From Parashewanella sp049608225 (GTDB lineage Bacteria; Pseudomonadota; Gammaproteobacteria; Enterobacterales; Shewanellaceae): a DNA stretch of 64,000 nt. How positions within the stretch are numbered: the stretch's first letter is position 1; each line of letters begins with the position of its first letter. Location of the stretch: assembly GCA_049608225.1 (NCBI GenBank), contig JBMYXI010000006.1, forward strand, positions 24,245 through 88,244, given 5' to 3'. Below the pieces are notes generated by a model that did not search any database, was not told where the DNA came from, and worked only from the letters and a program-made list of their open reading frames with translations. Both the position numbers and the translations under genes were made by a program. Below, in pieces: positions 46,000 to 54,071 of the stretch.

Positions 46000-46076
46000 A
46001 GGGGTGTAGTTCCAATTGGTAGAACAGCGGTCTCCAAAACCGATGGTTGCGGGTTCGAGTCCTGCCACCCCTGCCA
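46000..46076 (+). tRNA. tRNA-Trp (anticodon CCA), atypical
   Basis: The cloverleaf folds. The acceptor AGGGGTG/CACCCCT, D-stem GTTC/GAAC and T-stem GCGGG/CCTGC all pair. The anticodon loop CTCCAAA has CCA. The 3' CCA is encoded. Two features depart from E. coli tRNA-Trp. The D-loop begins CAATTGGTA, so it has an extra C before the usual A14. The outermost anticodon-stem pair (27-43) is a G/A mismatch. Confidence 0.9.
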
Positions 46077-46083
46077 AATTTAG

Positions 46084-46118
46084 AAGGCCTTGCAGCAATG
46101 TTAGGCCTTTGTCATTTT
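46084..46118 (+). terminator. Probable terminator of the tRNA
   Basis: AAGGCCT/AGGCCTT stem with a 12-nt loop, followed by TGTCATTTTT. It starts 8 bp after the tRNA. Confidence 0.65.
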
Positions 46119-46131
46119 TAAAATTAAGTTA

Positions 46132-46953
46132 TTACCTAATTCCAGCTAAAGAGTCAGCAGTTTGCTGATTATAGGTTAACTGGCTCGTATCTCCTCCCAA
46201 GAAGTATCTCCAAGACCGAGATATCCAACTGGTCGCTACAGCGTTTTCATCTGTCACTTTTGTAAACGTTGCTTTCAATAACCTAAGACGAGTTACTACT
46301 GCATTATAATCAGGGACTTGCAATAACGCGGTTTTAATTCCTCGTCGAGACAACAACAAGGTTTTCTCTTCAGCTGAACGATTCTTTTCTAACCTGACTA
46401 ACACTGCATTTTCCCCTGTGAGTACATCACCTACTATCGGGCATCGCTCTCTTAGTTTATTCGGCGCAGGTTGCAACAAACTTGAGTCTGCCGTATCAAC
46501 ACATACCACTTTAGCCCAAACTGCTTTCGTTTTATTAAAGCCAGGATCTTTTTGATTAATGACATCAAGGTTTGATGCCCCAAGCCCGACACCTAACACA
46601 TAACCGCCTCCATTTTCATCCTTAAAAGAACGGTTAGGTGTTAAGCCAGAATGCTTAAATTCGTTTTTTAATTCGACTTCAAGCCCAAACTCAGCGGTAT
46701 TAAAAAAGCTCTGAGGTTGACCTCCTGAAAGTAATTTAACTGAAAAGTTTGGGGTTACATCATTTGGAGCGACTCGAAGTGAAGATTGGATAGAGTATAC
46801 TCTCAAACCGACCGTAAGTTGACTAGGCTCTACAAGCTTTGTTTTATCTGGCTCGGATGTGGTATTAACCGAATCTGATAGCCCAGTTACTGCATTTAGA
46901 TATTCGTTGACAGCCTGACCTGCTTGCGAACAAATACCAAGAGGGTTGCCCAT
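46132..46953 (-). CDS. Orphan protein of unknown function
   Basis: 273 residues with no signal peptide or membrane segment. It is not recognised. The pattern is mixed beta (LTVGLRVYSIQSSLRVAP, FSVKLLSGGQPQSF, FGLEVELKNEFK), with GGGYVLGVGLGASNLDV near the middle and a helical C-terminal part. Its predicted strands recall the beta-rich modules of the other orphan proteins in the window, but I cannot align it with confidence. It is a single gene beside the tRNA-Trp terminator, the kind of place where integrated DNA is often found. No integrase is present. Confidence 0.65.
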   Translation of the reverse strand: MGNPLGICSQAGQAVNEYLNAVTGLSDSVNTTSEPDKTKLVEPSQLTVGLRVYSIQSSLRVAPNDVTPNFSVKLLSGGQPQSFFNTAEFGLEVELKNEFKHSGLTPNRSFKDENGGGYVLGVGLGASNLDVINQKDPGFNKTKAVWAKVVCVDTADSSLLQPAPNKLRERCPIVGDVLTGENAVLVRLEKNRSAEEKTLLLSRRGIKTALLQVPDYNAVVTRLRLLKATFTKVTDENAVATSWISRSWRYFLGGDTSQLTYNQQTADSLAGIR

Positions 46954-47305
46954 AGCGATTTTCTCCGTTTGTCATTAATACTCAATCTAATACGCTTATA
47001 TACTCGTGTTATTTAAAGCTTCAGAGCTCAGCTTAGTTGCTCTTTGATTTAAAAGCTGAAACTAGCCCGCGAATTCGACGGTAAGAGAATAGTTTTAAGC
47101 TTGCAACAAAAATGAATAATATTTAACCATTCAAGGCTAGAGATCATATATCCCTTAATTTTTCTGAATCTAAAAAAACGATTAGACCAATAGTTTTTAC
47201 CCGTTATACATAATCAACAAACAACTCTATTATTCTTATCAACAAAACGAAACCTAATCGATTTTACTGATTAAACATTTTTGATTAATAACAACGGAGT
47301 TAACC
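46954..47305. other. 352-bp intergenic region upstream of ahpC
   Basis: No gene is supported. ATAGTTTTTACCCGT (47190-47204) matches much of the left half of the OxyR motif ATAGnTnnnAnCTAT, but the second half-site is poor. GGAG before the ahpC start is a good ribosome-binding site. The region must hold the ahpC promoter and the promoter of the minus-strand orphan. Confidence 0.4.
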
Positions 47306-47875
47306 ATGACACAATCAATCATCAATTCAACTATCAAGCCTTTCAACGCAACAGCTTTCCACAATGGTGAATTTGTTGAATTGAGCGAACAAAATTTATT
47401 AGGAAAATGGTCTGTCGTTTTCTTTTATCCTGCTGACTTTACTTTTGTATGTCCAACAGAGCTTGGTGACATGGCTGACCACTACGCTAAATTGCAAGAA
47501 ATGGGTGTTGAAGTGTTTTCAGTATCAACCGACAAGCACTTTACTCACAAAGCATGGCACGATACCTCTGACACTATTAATAAAATTCAATTCCCAATGA
47601 TTGGTGATCCAACGGGTGCTATCAGCCGCAACTTTGGTGTGCTAGTTGAAGAAGACGGTGTTGCACTTCGTGGTACTTTTGTAATGAACCCTGAAGGCGA
47701 AGTTAAGATCGCTGAAATTCATGATCTTGGCATTGGCCGAAGCGCTGCTGAATTACTTCGTAAAATCCAAGCTGCTCAGTATGTTGCAACACACGACGGT
47801 GAAGTTTGCCCAGCAGCATGGACACCAGGGGAAGAAACCCTTGCTCCTTCTTTAGACTTAGTTGGCAAAATCTAA
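47306..47875 (+). CDS. ahpC: Alkyl hydroperoxide reductase, peroxiredoxin subunit
   Basis: 189 residues of a typical 2-Cys peroxiredoxin. The peroxidatic Cys is in DFTFVCPTELGDMADHY and the resolving Cys in GEVCPAAWTPGEETLAPSLD. AhpC reduces H2O2 and organic peroxides and is recycled by AhpF, encoded 97 bp downstream. Peroxide induction through OxyR is likely from family knowledge; the binding site is only weakly visible. Confidence 0.97.
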   Translation: MTQSIINSTIKPFNATAFHNGEFVELSEQNLLGKWSVVFFYPADFTFVCPTELGDMADHYAKLQEMGVEVFSVSTDKHFTHKAWHDTSDTINKIQFPMIGDPTGAISRNFGVLVEEDGVALRGTFVMNPEGEVKIAEIHDLGIGRSAAELLRKIQAAQYVATHDGEVCPAAWTPGEETLAPSLDLVGKI

Positions 47876-47972
47876 GCTCCCATTTCATCACCCAGCTCTG
47901 GCTTAGCTCACAGTTTACTTAAGTTAAGCCAGCTTTTATCCATTTATCATTTAAGCCAGTATGGGAAACATT

Positions 47973-49538
47973 ATGTTAGACAAAAACTTAATCACTCAAT
48001 TAACAAATTATCTTGCTAACTTAACTCGCCCAGTCGAGTTATTCCTTAACTTAGATGATTCAACCGAAGCAAAGCAACTACAACAACTCGCACAGCAAAT
48101 TGCCGAACTATCAGACTTAATAACCATTGAAAATAAAGTCGCTGATAGAGCAATACAAATGACGGTACATTCGCCTGTCACCCACAGTCAAATTCATTTC
48201 GCAGGCATTCCAACGGGTCATGAGTTCACCTCCTTAGTATTAGCGTTACTTCACAGCGGTGGACACCCAATTAAACTAGATACTGACACCATTGAGCAGG
48301 TCAAACAATTAGATGGCAATTACCAGTTTGAAACCTTCGTGTCTTTGAGTTGCCAAAATTGCCCAGAAGTTGTACAAGCTTTGAACATGATGGCAGCCAT
48401 TAATCCCAACATTACCAACACCATGATCGATGGCGCCTTGTATCAAGACGAGGTCGATCAGCGTAACATTATGGCCGTTCCATCGGTTTTCTTAAATGGT
48501 GAAACATTTAGTCAAGGTCGTATTAGCTTAAAAGATATTTTAAGCAAAGTAGACAACAATTCAGATGCCAAGCAAATAGAAAAAATTAACAACAAAGAAG
48601 CATTTGACGTACTCATTGTCGGTGCTGGCCCAGCAGGCGCAAGTGCCGCTATTTATGCTGCAAGAAAAGGCTTTAAAACAGCCATTGTTGCAGATAGATT
48701 TGGTGGACAAGTCAGTGACACTGTCGGCATAGAAAACTTTATCTCAGTCAAAGCAACCGAAGGACCCAAACTTGTTGCTAACCTTGAAGAGCATGTTCGA
48801 GATTACGATGTCGACATCATGGCAGGGCAACGTGCCAAACAGCTTATCAGCCAAACAGATGGCTTTAATCTAGAACTCGAATCTGGCGCGTCTCTTCAAA
48901 GTAAAAGCGTGCTCATAGCAACAGGCGCACGCTGGCGCGAAATGAATGTTGCTGGTGAACAAGAGTATCGCGGTAAAGGCGTTGCTTACTGTCCACACTG
49001 TGACGGTCCCTTATTTAAAGGCAAACGTGTCGCCGTTATCGGCGGTGGGAATTCAGGTATTGAAGCGGCGATTGATCTGGCTAACATTGTCGAACACGTC
49101 ACTGTGCTAGAGTTTGATACCACACTTAGAGCTGATAAGGTATTACAAGATAAAGCTAACTCTATGGCTAATATAGGCATTATCACCCAAGCACAAACCA
49201 CTGAAGTAATAGGCGATGGCAATCGAGTCATAGGCTTAAATTATAAAAATCGTGCAACCGATGAATTACAGCATATAGAATTAGCAGGTATATTTGTTCA
49301 AATCGGCTTAGTCCCGAATTCAGAATGGTTGTCAGATGAGATAATGACCAATGGACGCGGGGAAATTATTGTTGATAACCAAGGACAAACAAGCTTAGAA
49401 GGCGTATTTGCCGCCGGAGATATTACCGATTCAGCTTACAAACAAATAATCATCGCTATGGGCTCAGGTGCCACAGCATCACTAGGTGCTGCAGATTATT
49501 TAATGCGCCTACCTAGCGGTAAACTCAAAGCCGCATAA
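47973..49538 (+). CDS. ahpF: Alkyl hydroperoxide reductase, flavoprotein subunit
   Basis: About 521 residues from ATG 47973, which has GGGAAAC upstream; an ATG at 47961 overlaps that site. The N-terminal domain is thioredoxin-like with SLSCQNCPEV. The rest resembles thioredoxin reductase: FAD site VLIVGAGPAGASAAIYAARK, redox motif YCPHCDGPLF, NAD site VAVIGGGNSGIEAAIDLANI and the FAD closing VFAAGDITDSAYKQIIIAMG. It transfers electrons from NADH to AhpC. Confidence 0.97.
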   Translation: MLDKNLITQLTNYLANLTRPVELFLNLDDSTEAKQLQQLAQQIAELSDLITIENKVADRAIQMTVHSPVTHSQIHFAGIPTGHEFTSLVLALLHSGGHPIKLDTDTIEQVKQLDGNYQFETFVSLSCQNCPEVVQALNMMAAINPNITNTMIDGALYQDEVDQRNIMAVPSVFLNGETFSQGRISLKDILSKVDNNSDAKQIEKINNKEAFDVLIVGAGPAGASAAIYAARKGFKTAIVADRFGGQVSDTVGIENFISVKATEGPKLVANLEEHVRDYDVDIMAGQRAKQLISQTDGFNLELESGASLQSKSVLIATGARWREMNVAGEQEYRGKGVAYCPHCDGPLFKGKRVAVIGGGNSGIEAAIDLANIVEHVTVLEFDTTLRADKVLQDKANSMANIGIITQAQTTEVIGDGNRVIGLNYKNRATDELQHIELAGIFVQIGLVPNSEWLSDEIMTNGRGEIIVDNQGQTSLEGVFAAGDITDSAYKQIIIAMGSGATASLGAADYLMRLPSGKLKAA

Positions 49539-49682
49539 TCTCCTGCCAATGTACACTTATGTACTAAAAATGATACAAAAGTAGCGAATACTTCTGTATC
49601 ATTTTGTGCTTCCACGATAGAATATTTTCTCATCGTTTTGCTATTCGGAAATCAACTTGCGTTCAACCTAATGGATCACGTC

Positions 49683-50177
49683 ATGTCAAAGGAACAGTCT
49701 GGTTTTACACTCATTGAACTCGTTGTTGCGATTATCATATTAGGGATCTTAGCGGTCACAGCTGCACCTAAATTTATCAATTTTACTGGTGATGCTAACA
49801 GAGCAAAAAATGATGGTTTTTTTGCTGCGTTTTCTAGCGTGATAAAAATCTACTCCGCAAAAGCAAGAATGGCAGGACTATCGGAGAAAGATGATCTGAT
49901 AATAAATGGCAGTAATATTATTTTTTTCAATTATTTGCCTGAATGTGTTGAGGGAAGATACTGTAAAAAAGTACAGTATAATGATGGATTAATTGGAAAA
50001 TCTGAGTGCGAAGAACTGGCAACAGCTTTACTACCCGAGCTTTTACAGAACTATAACGTTCTCAATAATGTTACATCTGGACCAGAACGATGGAGTTGTC
50101 AATTTCGCTTAAAAGACGCTTCAACGATTGGATTTAAATATCGCCCTGAAGGCCGAGTTCTGGAAATTGTTGAATGA
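49683..50177 (+). CDS. Type IV pilin-like protein 1 of 3 (MSHA-like)
   Basis: 164 residues from ATG 49683 (MSKEQSG/FTLIELVVAIII), the start that gives a normal short leader; upstream ATGs would give an over-long one. The prepilin peptidase site is G/F with Glu at position 5. The conserved hydrophobic helix is followed by LAVTAAPKFINFTGDANRAK, the MshA/MshB-type N-terminus. The globular part has ECVEGRYCKK and WSCQFRLKDASTIGFKYRPE. The stop overlaps the next pilin by 4 bp (ATGA). No assembly genes accompany it. Confidence 0.87.
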   Translation: MSKEQSGFTLIELVVAIIILGILAVTAAPKFINFTGDANRAKNDGFFAAFSSVIKIYSAKARMAGLSEKDDLIINGSNIIFFNYLPECVEGRYCKKVQYNDGLIGKSECEELATALLPELLQNYNVLNNVTSGPERWSCQFRLKDASTIGFKYRPEGRVLEIVE

Positions 50178-50689
50178 ATAAAAACGGATTCACCCTAATT
50201 GAACTGATCGTTGTAATCATTATTCTTGGGATCCTCGCCGTGACCGCAGCTCCTAAGTTTATCAATTTTAGCGATGACGCGAACCAAGCTAAAAACGCTG
50301 GCTTTTTTGCTGCCTTTTCCAGTGCATTAAAAGTGACCGAGGCGAAAGCTAAAGTTCAAGGATTATCCTCATCAGGCAGGTTAACCGTCGCTGGCACCAA
50401 TCAAAAAATAAAACTATTTAACTATTGGCCGGAATGCCAAGCGGGAACAAATGCGACACATTGCTCTGATGATGACGTAGAACATGATGGTGGCCTAAGT
50501 GCTGCTGAATGTACCTTTGTATGGAACGCAATAATGAATGTACCTTTGGATGAGTACACTGTCCGCGGTGACAATGGCAATGGCTGGACCTGCTGGTTTC
50601 GGCTAAAAGATGCTCCCAATATTGGATTCAATTATCGAGCAGGTAGAAAACTGGGCGATAACTATACTCGAACACTTGAAAAAATATGA
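50174..50689 (+). CDS. Type IV pilin-like protein 2 of 3 (MSHA-like)
   Basis: 171 residues with leader MNKNG/FTLIELIVVIIILG. It is a close paralogue of both neighbours. It shares the N-terminal helix, PKFINFSDDANQAKNAGFFA, then KLFNYWPEC and WTCWFRLKDAPNIGFNYR. A C-terminal extension ends in TRTLEKI. It is coupled by ATGA overlaps on both sides, so the three proteins are made together, perhaps as pilus subunits or minor pilins. Confidence 0.87.
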   Translation: MNKNGFTLIELIVVIIILGILAVTAAPKFINFSDDANQAKNAGFFAAFSSALKVTEAKAKVQGLSSSGRLTVAGTNQKIKLFNYWPECQAGTNATHCSDDDVEHDGGLSAAECTFVWNAIMNVPLDEYTVRGDNGNGWTCWFRLKDAPNIGFNYRAGRKLGDNYTRTLEKI

Positions 50690-51189
50690 TAAATACAAGA
50701 GGGTTTACCTTAATTGAGCTTATCCTTGTGATCATTATTCTTGGGATTTTAGCGGTAACAGCTGCACCTAAGTTTATTAATTTTAGCGATGATGCTCATA
50801 AAGCAAAAAATGCAGGCTATTTTGCTGCGTTTTCTAGTGCGATAAAACTCACTGAAGCAAAAGCAAGAGTTCAAGGGTTATCAGCATCGGGAAGGCTAAG
50901 TATCGCTGGTACGACTGAAAAGCTAAAACTATTTAACTACTGGCCAGAATGTAGAGTAGGAGCAGGGCCTTATAATAGCTGCCCTGACACTGACAACCCT
51001 ACCGATGGTGGCTCGGGTGATTTTGAATGCCGAGATATTTGGAACGCCATTATGCAAACCAGCATGGATGAGTATAACATCACTGCATTACATCCAGAAT
51101 ATATGTGTCTATTCCGATTAAAAGATGAACCCAATATCGGCTTCAATTACCGAGCAAAAGATCGCACACTTGTTATCGTTGCACCTTAG
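50686..51189 (+). CDS. Type IV pilin-like protein 3 of 3 (MSHA-like)
   Basis: 167 residues with leader MINTRG/FTLIELILVIIILG. Its body has LSASGRLSIAGTTEKLKLFN, YWPECRVGAGPYNSCPD and CLFRLKDEPNIGFNYRAKDR. It is more similar to copy 2 than to copy 1. It closes the triplet, which ends at a perfect 15-bp stem terminator 68 bp later. Confidence 0.87.
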   Translation: MINTRGFTLIELILVIIILGILAVTAAPKFINFSDDAHKAKNAGYFAAFSSAIKLTEAKARVQGLSASGRLSIAGTTEKLKLFNYWPECRVGAGPYNSCPDTDNPTDGGSGDFECRDIWNAIMQTSMDEYNITALHPEYMCLFRLKDEPNIGFNYRAKDRTLVIVAP

Positions 51190-51257
51190 TCGTAACAGAA
51201 CCTTTAAACGATAGTCATGAGTAGTATTGTGAAGGGAGCATTTCTCGGCTTACAAAC

Positions 51258-51300
51258 AAAAAACACAGCAGTGAATAGAGCAAAAACTGCTGTGTTTTTT
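51258..51300 (+). terminator. Strong terminator of the pilin triplet
   Basis: Perfect 15-bp inverted repeat (51258-51272 with 51286-51300, core CACAGCAGT/ACTGCTGTG) with a 13-nt loop and a run of six T. Confidence 0.9.
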
Positions 51301-51331
51301 ATATATGGAAGTTATTAATTTAAAGTGTGTT

Positions 51332-51514
51332 CTAAGCTTTTGTATTAATAACATGACCCGCATTACCGACAGGACGAGGCGCACTGTTAGCAGAAGCGGA
51401 TTCAATAAGCTTCATTGCAACTTCGCCCTGCTCTTTTTGCTGACTTTTTGCCATTTGCATCACTTTAACGCTGGTATTTTCTGTTGGTTGTAACGCTGAT
51501 GTGCTCACTTGCAT
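51332..51514 (-). CDS. Small conserved protein, 60 residues, putative motility-type family
   Basis: I place the start at ATG 51514 (MQVSTSALQPTENTSVKVMQ). The frame stays open much further upstream, but that part crosses the inverted-repeat element and is not protein-like. The small protein is helical and Gln/Ala-rich (MAKSQQKEQGEVAMKLIESA) and ends in GNAGHVINTKA. This matches my memory of small marine gammaproteobacterial proteins annotated as cytoplasmic or putative motility proteins. The function is unknown. It has no clear ribosome-binding site. Confidence 0.65.
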   Translation of the reverse strand: MQVSTSALQPTENTSVKVMQMAKSQQKEQGEVAMKLIESASANSAPRPVGNAGHVINTKA

Positions 51515-51582
51515 ATAAAGGTACCAATAAAAAGTTAACGTACATTTATATCGACAGTTTAAACAAAACCTTAAGAAAAATA

Positions 51583-51750
51583 TTAAGTACCTGTCGATAA
51601 GTTTTTTGAAAATTATTGTATTCAGATTTAGTTCGATACAAGGCGCAATGAAAGCCACATAGCCATAGCTATGTAATTGAAATTGCAACGCCGTAGATTG
51701 CTGAAACTGGGCACAAGAAAATCTTAAGAATCTTATGTTCAAGTACTTAA
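51583..51750. mobile_element. 168-bp inverted-repeat element (MITE-like)
   Basis: The 22-bp ends (51583-51604 and 51729-51750) are inverted copies, 17 of 22 positions identical, beginning TTAAGTAC. The interior holds a small palindrome, ATAGCCATAGCTAT-like, and no gene. Its right end carries the stop codon of the neighbouring DUF3224 gene (51747-51749). It separates two minus-strand genes. Confidence 0.5.
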
Positions 51751-52127
51751 GGTAGTGTGATTTGATATTCAGCGCAGCCTTGTTCGCCAGACTCGAAATA
51801 GCCAGAGCCTTCAAGTTCACCAGCATTTGATTTGGTTTCATCAATAACAACAAAGTGACTGCTAGCAACACCATTCACAAACTCACCCACATGCCTTAAA
51901 AGAATACTCTCTGCTTTGTCTGTCCGTTTTATCGTTTCAAATCCAACAAATTCAGCATTACCTGAAGCTAAGTAGGACATGAAGTAATGTACTTCACTCT
52001 CGCCTTCTATTGCACCTGTATATTTCTGAGTAACTTTAGCCTGACTGAGTTTACACCCATCAGCTTGTTCGGTAAGAACGTTTTCATCCCAAGACGTGAT
52101 TTGAAACGTACCTTTTAGTAACGACAT
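51747..52127 (-). CDS. DUF3224 domain protein
   Basis: 126 residues. KGTFQITSWDENVL at the N-terminus, YTGAIEGESEVHYFMSYLAS, AEFVGFETIKRTDKAESILL and the ending GELEGSGYFESGEQG are the DUF3224 pattern, a small beta-barrel (allene-oxide-cyclase-like) fold of unknown role. It is cytoplasmic. The TAA stop lies inside the terminal repeat of the adjacent element, so the natural C-terminus may have been changed by its insertion. Confidence 0.85.
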   Translation of the reverse strand: MSLLKGTFQITSWDENVLTEQADGCKLSQAKVTQKYTGAIEGESEVHYFMSYLASGNAEFVGFETIKRTDKAESILLRHVGEFVNGVASSHFVVIDETKSNAGELEGSGYFESGEQGCAEYQITLP

Positions 52128-52261
52128 CCATTCATCCTTTTAGTGCTTTTTTCCTCTCTATTGAAAGTAGCATCATTCGATTTATAGATCTAGCTGAAAA
52201 CTTTTTGAAATATCAGGGAAATTAAACAATTAGTTCAAATCACCCTCTTCACTATTCATTT

Positions 52262-52270
52262 CCCCCCCCC
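52262..52270. repeat. C9 homopolymer upstream of an ankyrin gene
   Basis: Nine consecutive C residues in an otherwise AT-rich 247-bp gap, about 20 bp before a possible -35 box and 105 bp before the ankyrin gene start. Such tracts can slip in length during replication. Confidence 0.5.
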
Positions 52271-52289
52271 GAAGAAGAGCAAACAAAAA

Positions 52290-52317
52290 TTAACTTTTGT
52301 TCATCAACCTGTATTAT
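52290..52317 (+). promoter_or_regulatory. Possible promoter of the ankyrin gene at 52375
   Basis: TTAACT at 52290-52295 and TATTAT at 52312-52317, with a 16-bp spacer. It is a moderate match only. Confidence 0.4.
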
Positions 52318-52374
52318 CAGAAAAGAAAGTAGTCTAATGGTCTTTAAACTTATTAAGTCCACAAGGTTTCGTTT

Positions 52375-54003
52375 ATGTCTGCTCTTTTATCTATCGCAGA
52401 AGCCGCTACAGGGCTGACTCTAGCAGGCACAGTCAGGATTTGTCAGCAAAAAGAAATAAGTGCCAATGCCGATAATAATCCTGACACTTATCAGTCAAAG
52501 ATTGGACGATATAGATACTTTGTAAAACAAACTGCTGACGGGCTCACAGTTGACAGGTTTGACAACTCACACACAATAGGGACGCCATCAAGGCGTAATC
52601 TAATGCCCTTCGATATCAGAGCATGGGTTGTTAAAAAACATATCCAGAAATATCAAGCCTTGGAAAGTGCCGTTAGAGCCGGTGATGCTCGAGCACTTGG
52701 GAGACTTATTGGTGCAGGAGTACATTGTCACAAGCTGGTAGATAAAAACGGTGTCACACTACTTATGCTAGCTGCAAGCTATGGGCATACTGGTTGCTTA
52801 AAATTATTACTCGAGACTAAAGATATTAAAATTGACGACATAAACGCTCAAGATAAAGAGGGTTGGACAGCATTAAAGCATGCAGTAAAAGAGAGCAACA
52901 TTGGTTGCATAAAACTACTTATTGCCTCGAAAGCATCTACAGAAGTTATCGTTAAAGAAGGAGAAAAAAACTGGTCTCCATTGACCATAGCTGCACGTTA
53001 CGGAGATCTTGAATCGATGCGGCTATTACTTGCTGCAGGTGCAGACATAAACTGCACTGACGGTGAACAACAGCAATGGACACCACTATTAACAGCGATT
53101 GTATGGGGACATAGTCAGTGCGCCATATTTTTACTTCAATGTGGGGCAAATCCTAATACTGAATCTAAAGATAATAGAACGCCATTAACAGCCGCCGTTA
53201 TACTCGGAGACGTTAACATTGTAACTCTGCTAATTAAAAAAGGCGCACAAATTGATAGAAAAGATAATGAAAAACCTCAATCTGCTATCGGGCTTGCGAT
53301 TGCCCAGCAGGATCTTCCTTGTCTAGAAAAGTTGTTAAGCGCAAATGGAAACCCTAATACACTATGCCATCATGGAAACACGGCTTTATGTGAAATAATT
53401 AAACACCATAGAGCTAGTGTCAATATCATACCCTTTATCGAATTATTATTAGAACATGGTGCGTCTATTATTACTCCTGAGGGAAATGCCATTTCAGCTG
53501 CCATTCAGGTTGGAGACACACAAGCTTTTAATTTACTCATAAAGCATACGTCTCTCACCTTGCTGGATTCTCCTTTGGATGTTCCTGATAAACAGGATAA
53601 AACGCCTTTGCGCTATGCAGTAGAAAAGGAAAGCTTGCCAGCAATATGCAGCTTAGTTGAGCACGGCGCAAGCATAAATGCGCTTGATGAGCATAATAAA
53701 ACGCCTCTCTGGTATGCAGTTACATTAGGAAAAGACTCAAGCACACTGTGTTTACTGCAAGAAGGAGCAACGCCTTATTTAGATGGATTAAAGCAACCTT
53801 TGCTTGATGTGGCCAAAAAGTTAAACAATAAAAATAGTGAAAAAATCGTCGATATATTAACGCGCTGGCAAGAAGATCATCCTGAATCCGTGTATTCAAA
53901 ATACAGTAATACTCTACTGCCACCATCTTACAGAAAAAGATCCGATGCTTTATACAAAGATCATCCAGATAGCAATAAAGCAATGTTAGCAGCAAAGAGC
54001 TGA
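52375..54003 (+). CDS. Ankyrin-repeat protein with shared N-terminal module
   Basis: 542 residues, no signal peptide. Residues 1-75 are a beta-rich module (VRICQQKEIS, then IGRYRYFVKQTADGLTVDRF). A helical linker follows (DIRAWVVKKHIQKYQALESA), and then about ten ankyrin repeats to residue 490, such as GVTLLMLAASYGHTGCLKLL, EGWTALKHAVKESNIGCIKL and NRTPLTAAVILGDVNIVTLL. The C-terminal 50 residues are polar. The N-terminal module aligns with that of the divergent ankyrin protein next door (CQKRDIS and IDGRSYNVSQ). It is presumably a protein-binding effector; its target is unknown. Confidence 0.82.
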   Translation: MSALLSIAEAATGLTLAGTVRICQQKEISANADNNPDTYQSKIGRYRYFVKQTADGLTVDRFDNSHTIGTPSRRNLMPFDIRAWVVKKHIQKYQALESAVRAGDARALGRLIGAGVHCHKLVDKNGVTLLMLAASYGHTGCLKLLLETKDIKIDDINAQDKEGWTALKHAVKESNIGCIKLLIASKASTEVIVKEGEKNWSPLTIAARYGDLESMRLLLAAGADINCTDGEQQQWTPLLTAIVWGHSQCAIFLLQCGANPNTESKDNRTPLTAAVILGDVNIVTLLIKKGAQIDRKDNEKPQSAIGLAIAQQDLPCLEKLLSANGNPNTLCHHGNTALCEIIKHHRASVNIIPFIELLLEHGASIITPEGNAISAAIQVGDTQAFNLLIKHTSLTLLDSPLDVPDKQDKTPLRYAVEKESLPAICSLVEHGASINALDEHNKTPLWYAVTLGKDSSTLCLLQEGATPYLDGLKQPLLDVAKKLNNKNSEKIVDILTRWQEDHPESVYSKYSNTLLPPSYRKRSDALYKDHPDSNKAMLAAKS

Positions 54004-54071
54004 CTATTAATTAGTAACAACTAACAGACAGGTAAACGGCACCTTTTTTCACTCATAGAATCTGAGGGCAG

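Noticed and set aside
45901..46098. 65-residue minus-strand frame
   Set aside because: It is antisense through the whole tRNA-Trp gene; its GLEPATIGF-like text is a well-known artefact of tRNA complement strands.
51515..51874. N-terminal 120-residue extension of the small gene at 51332-51514
   Set aside because: It is translated through the inverted-repeat element and into the DUF3224 gene, and gives a hydrophobic, non-protein-like sequence.
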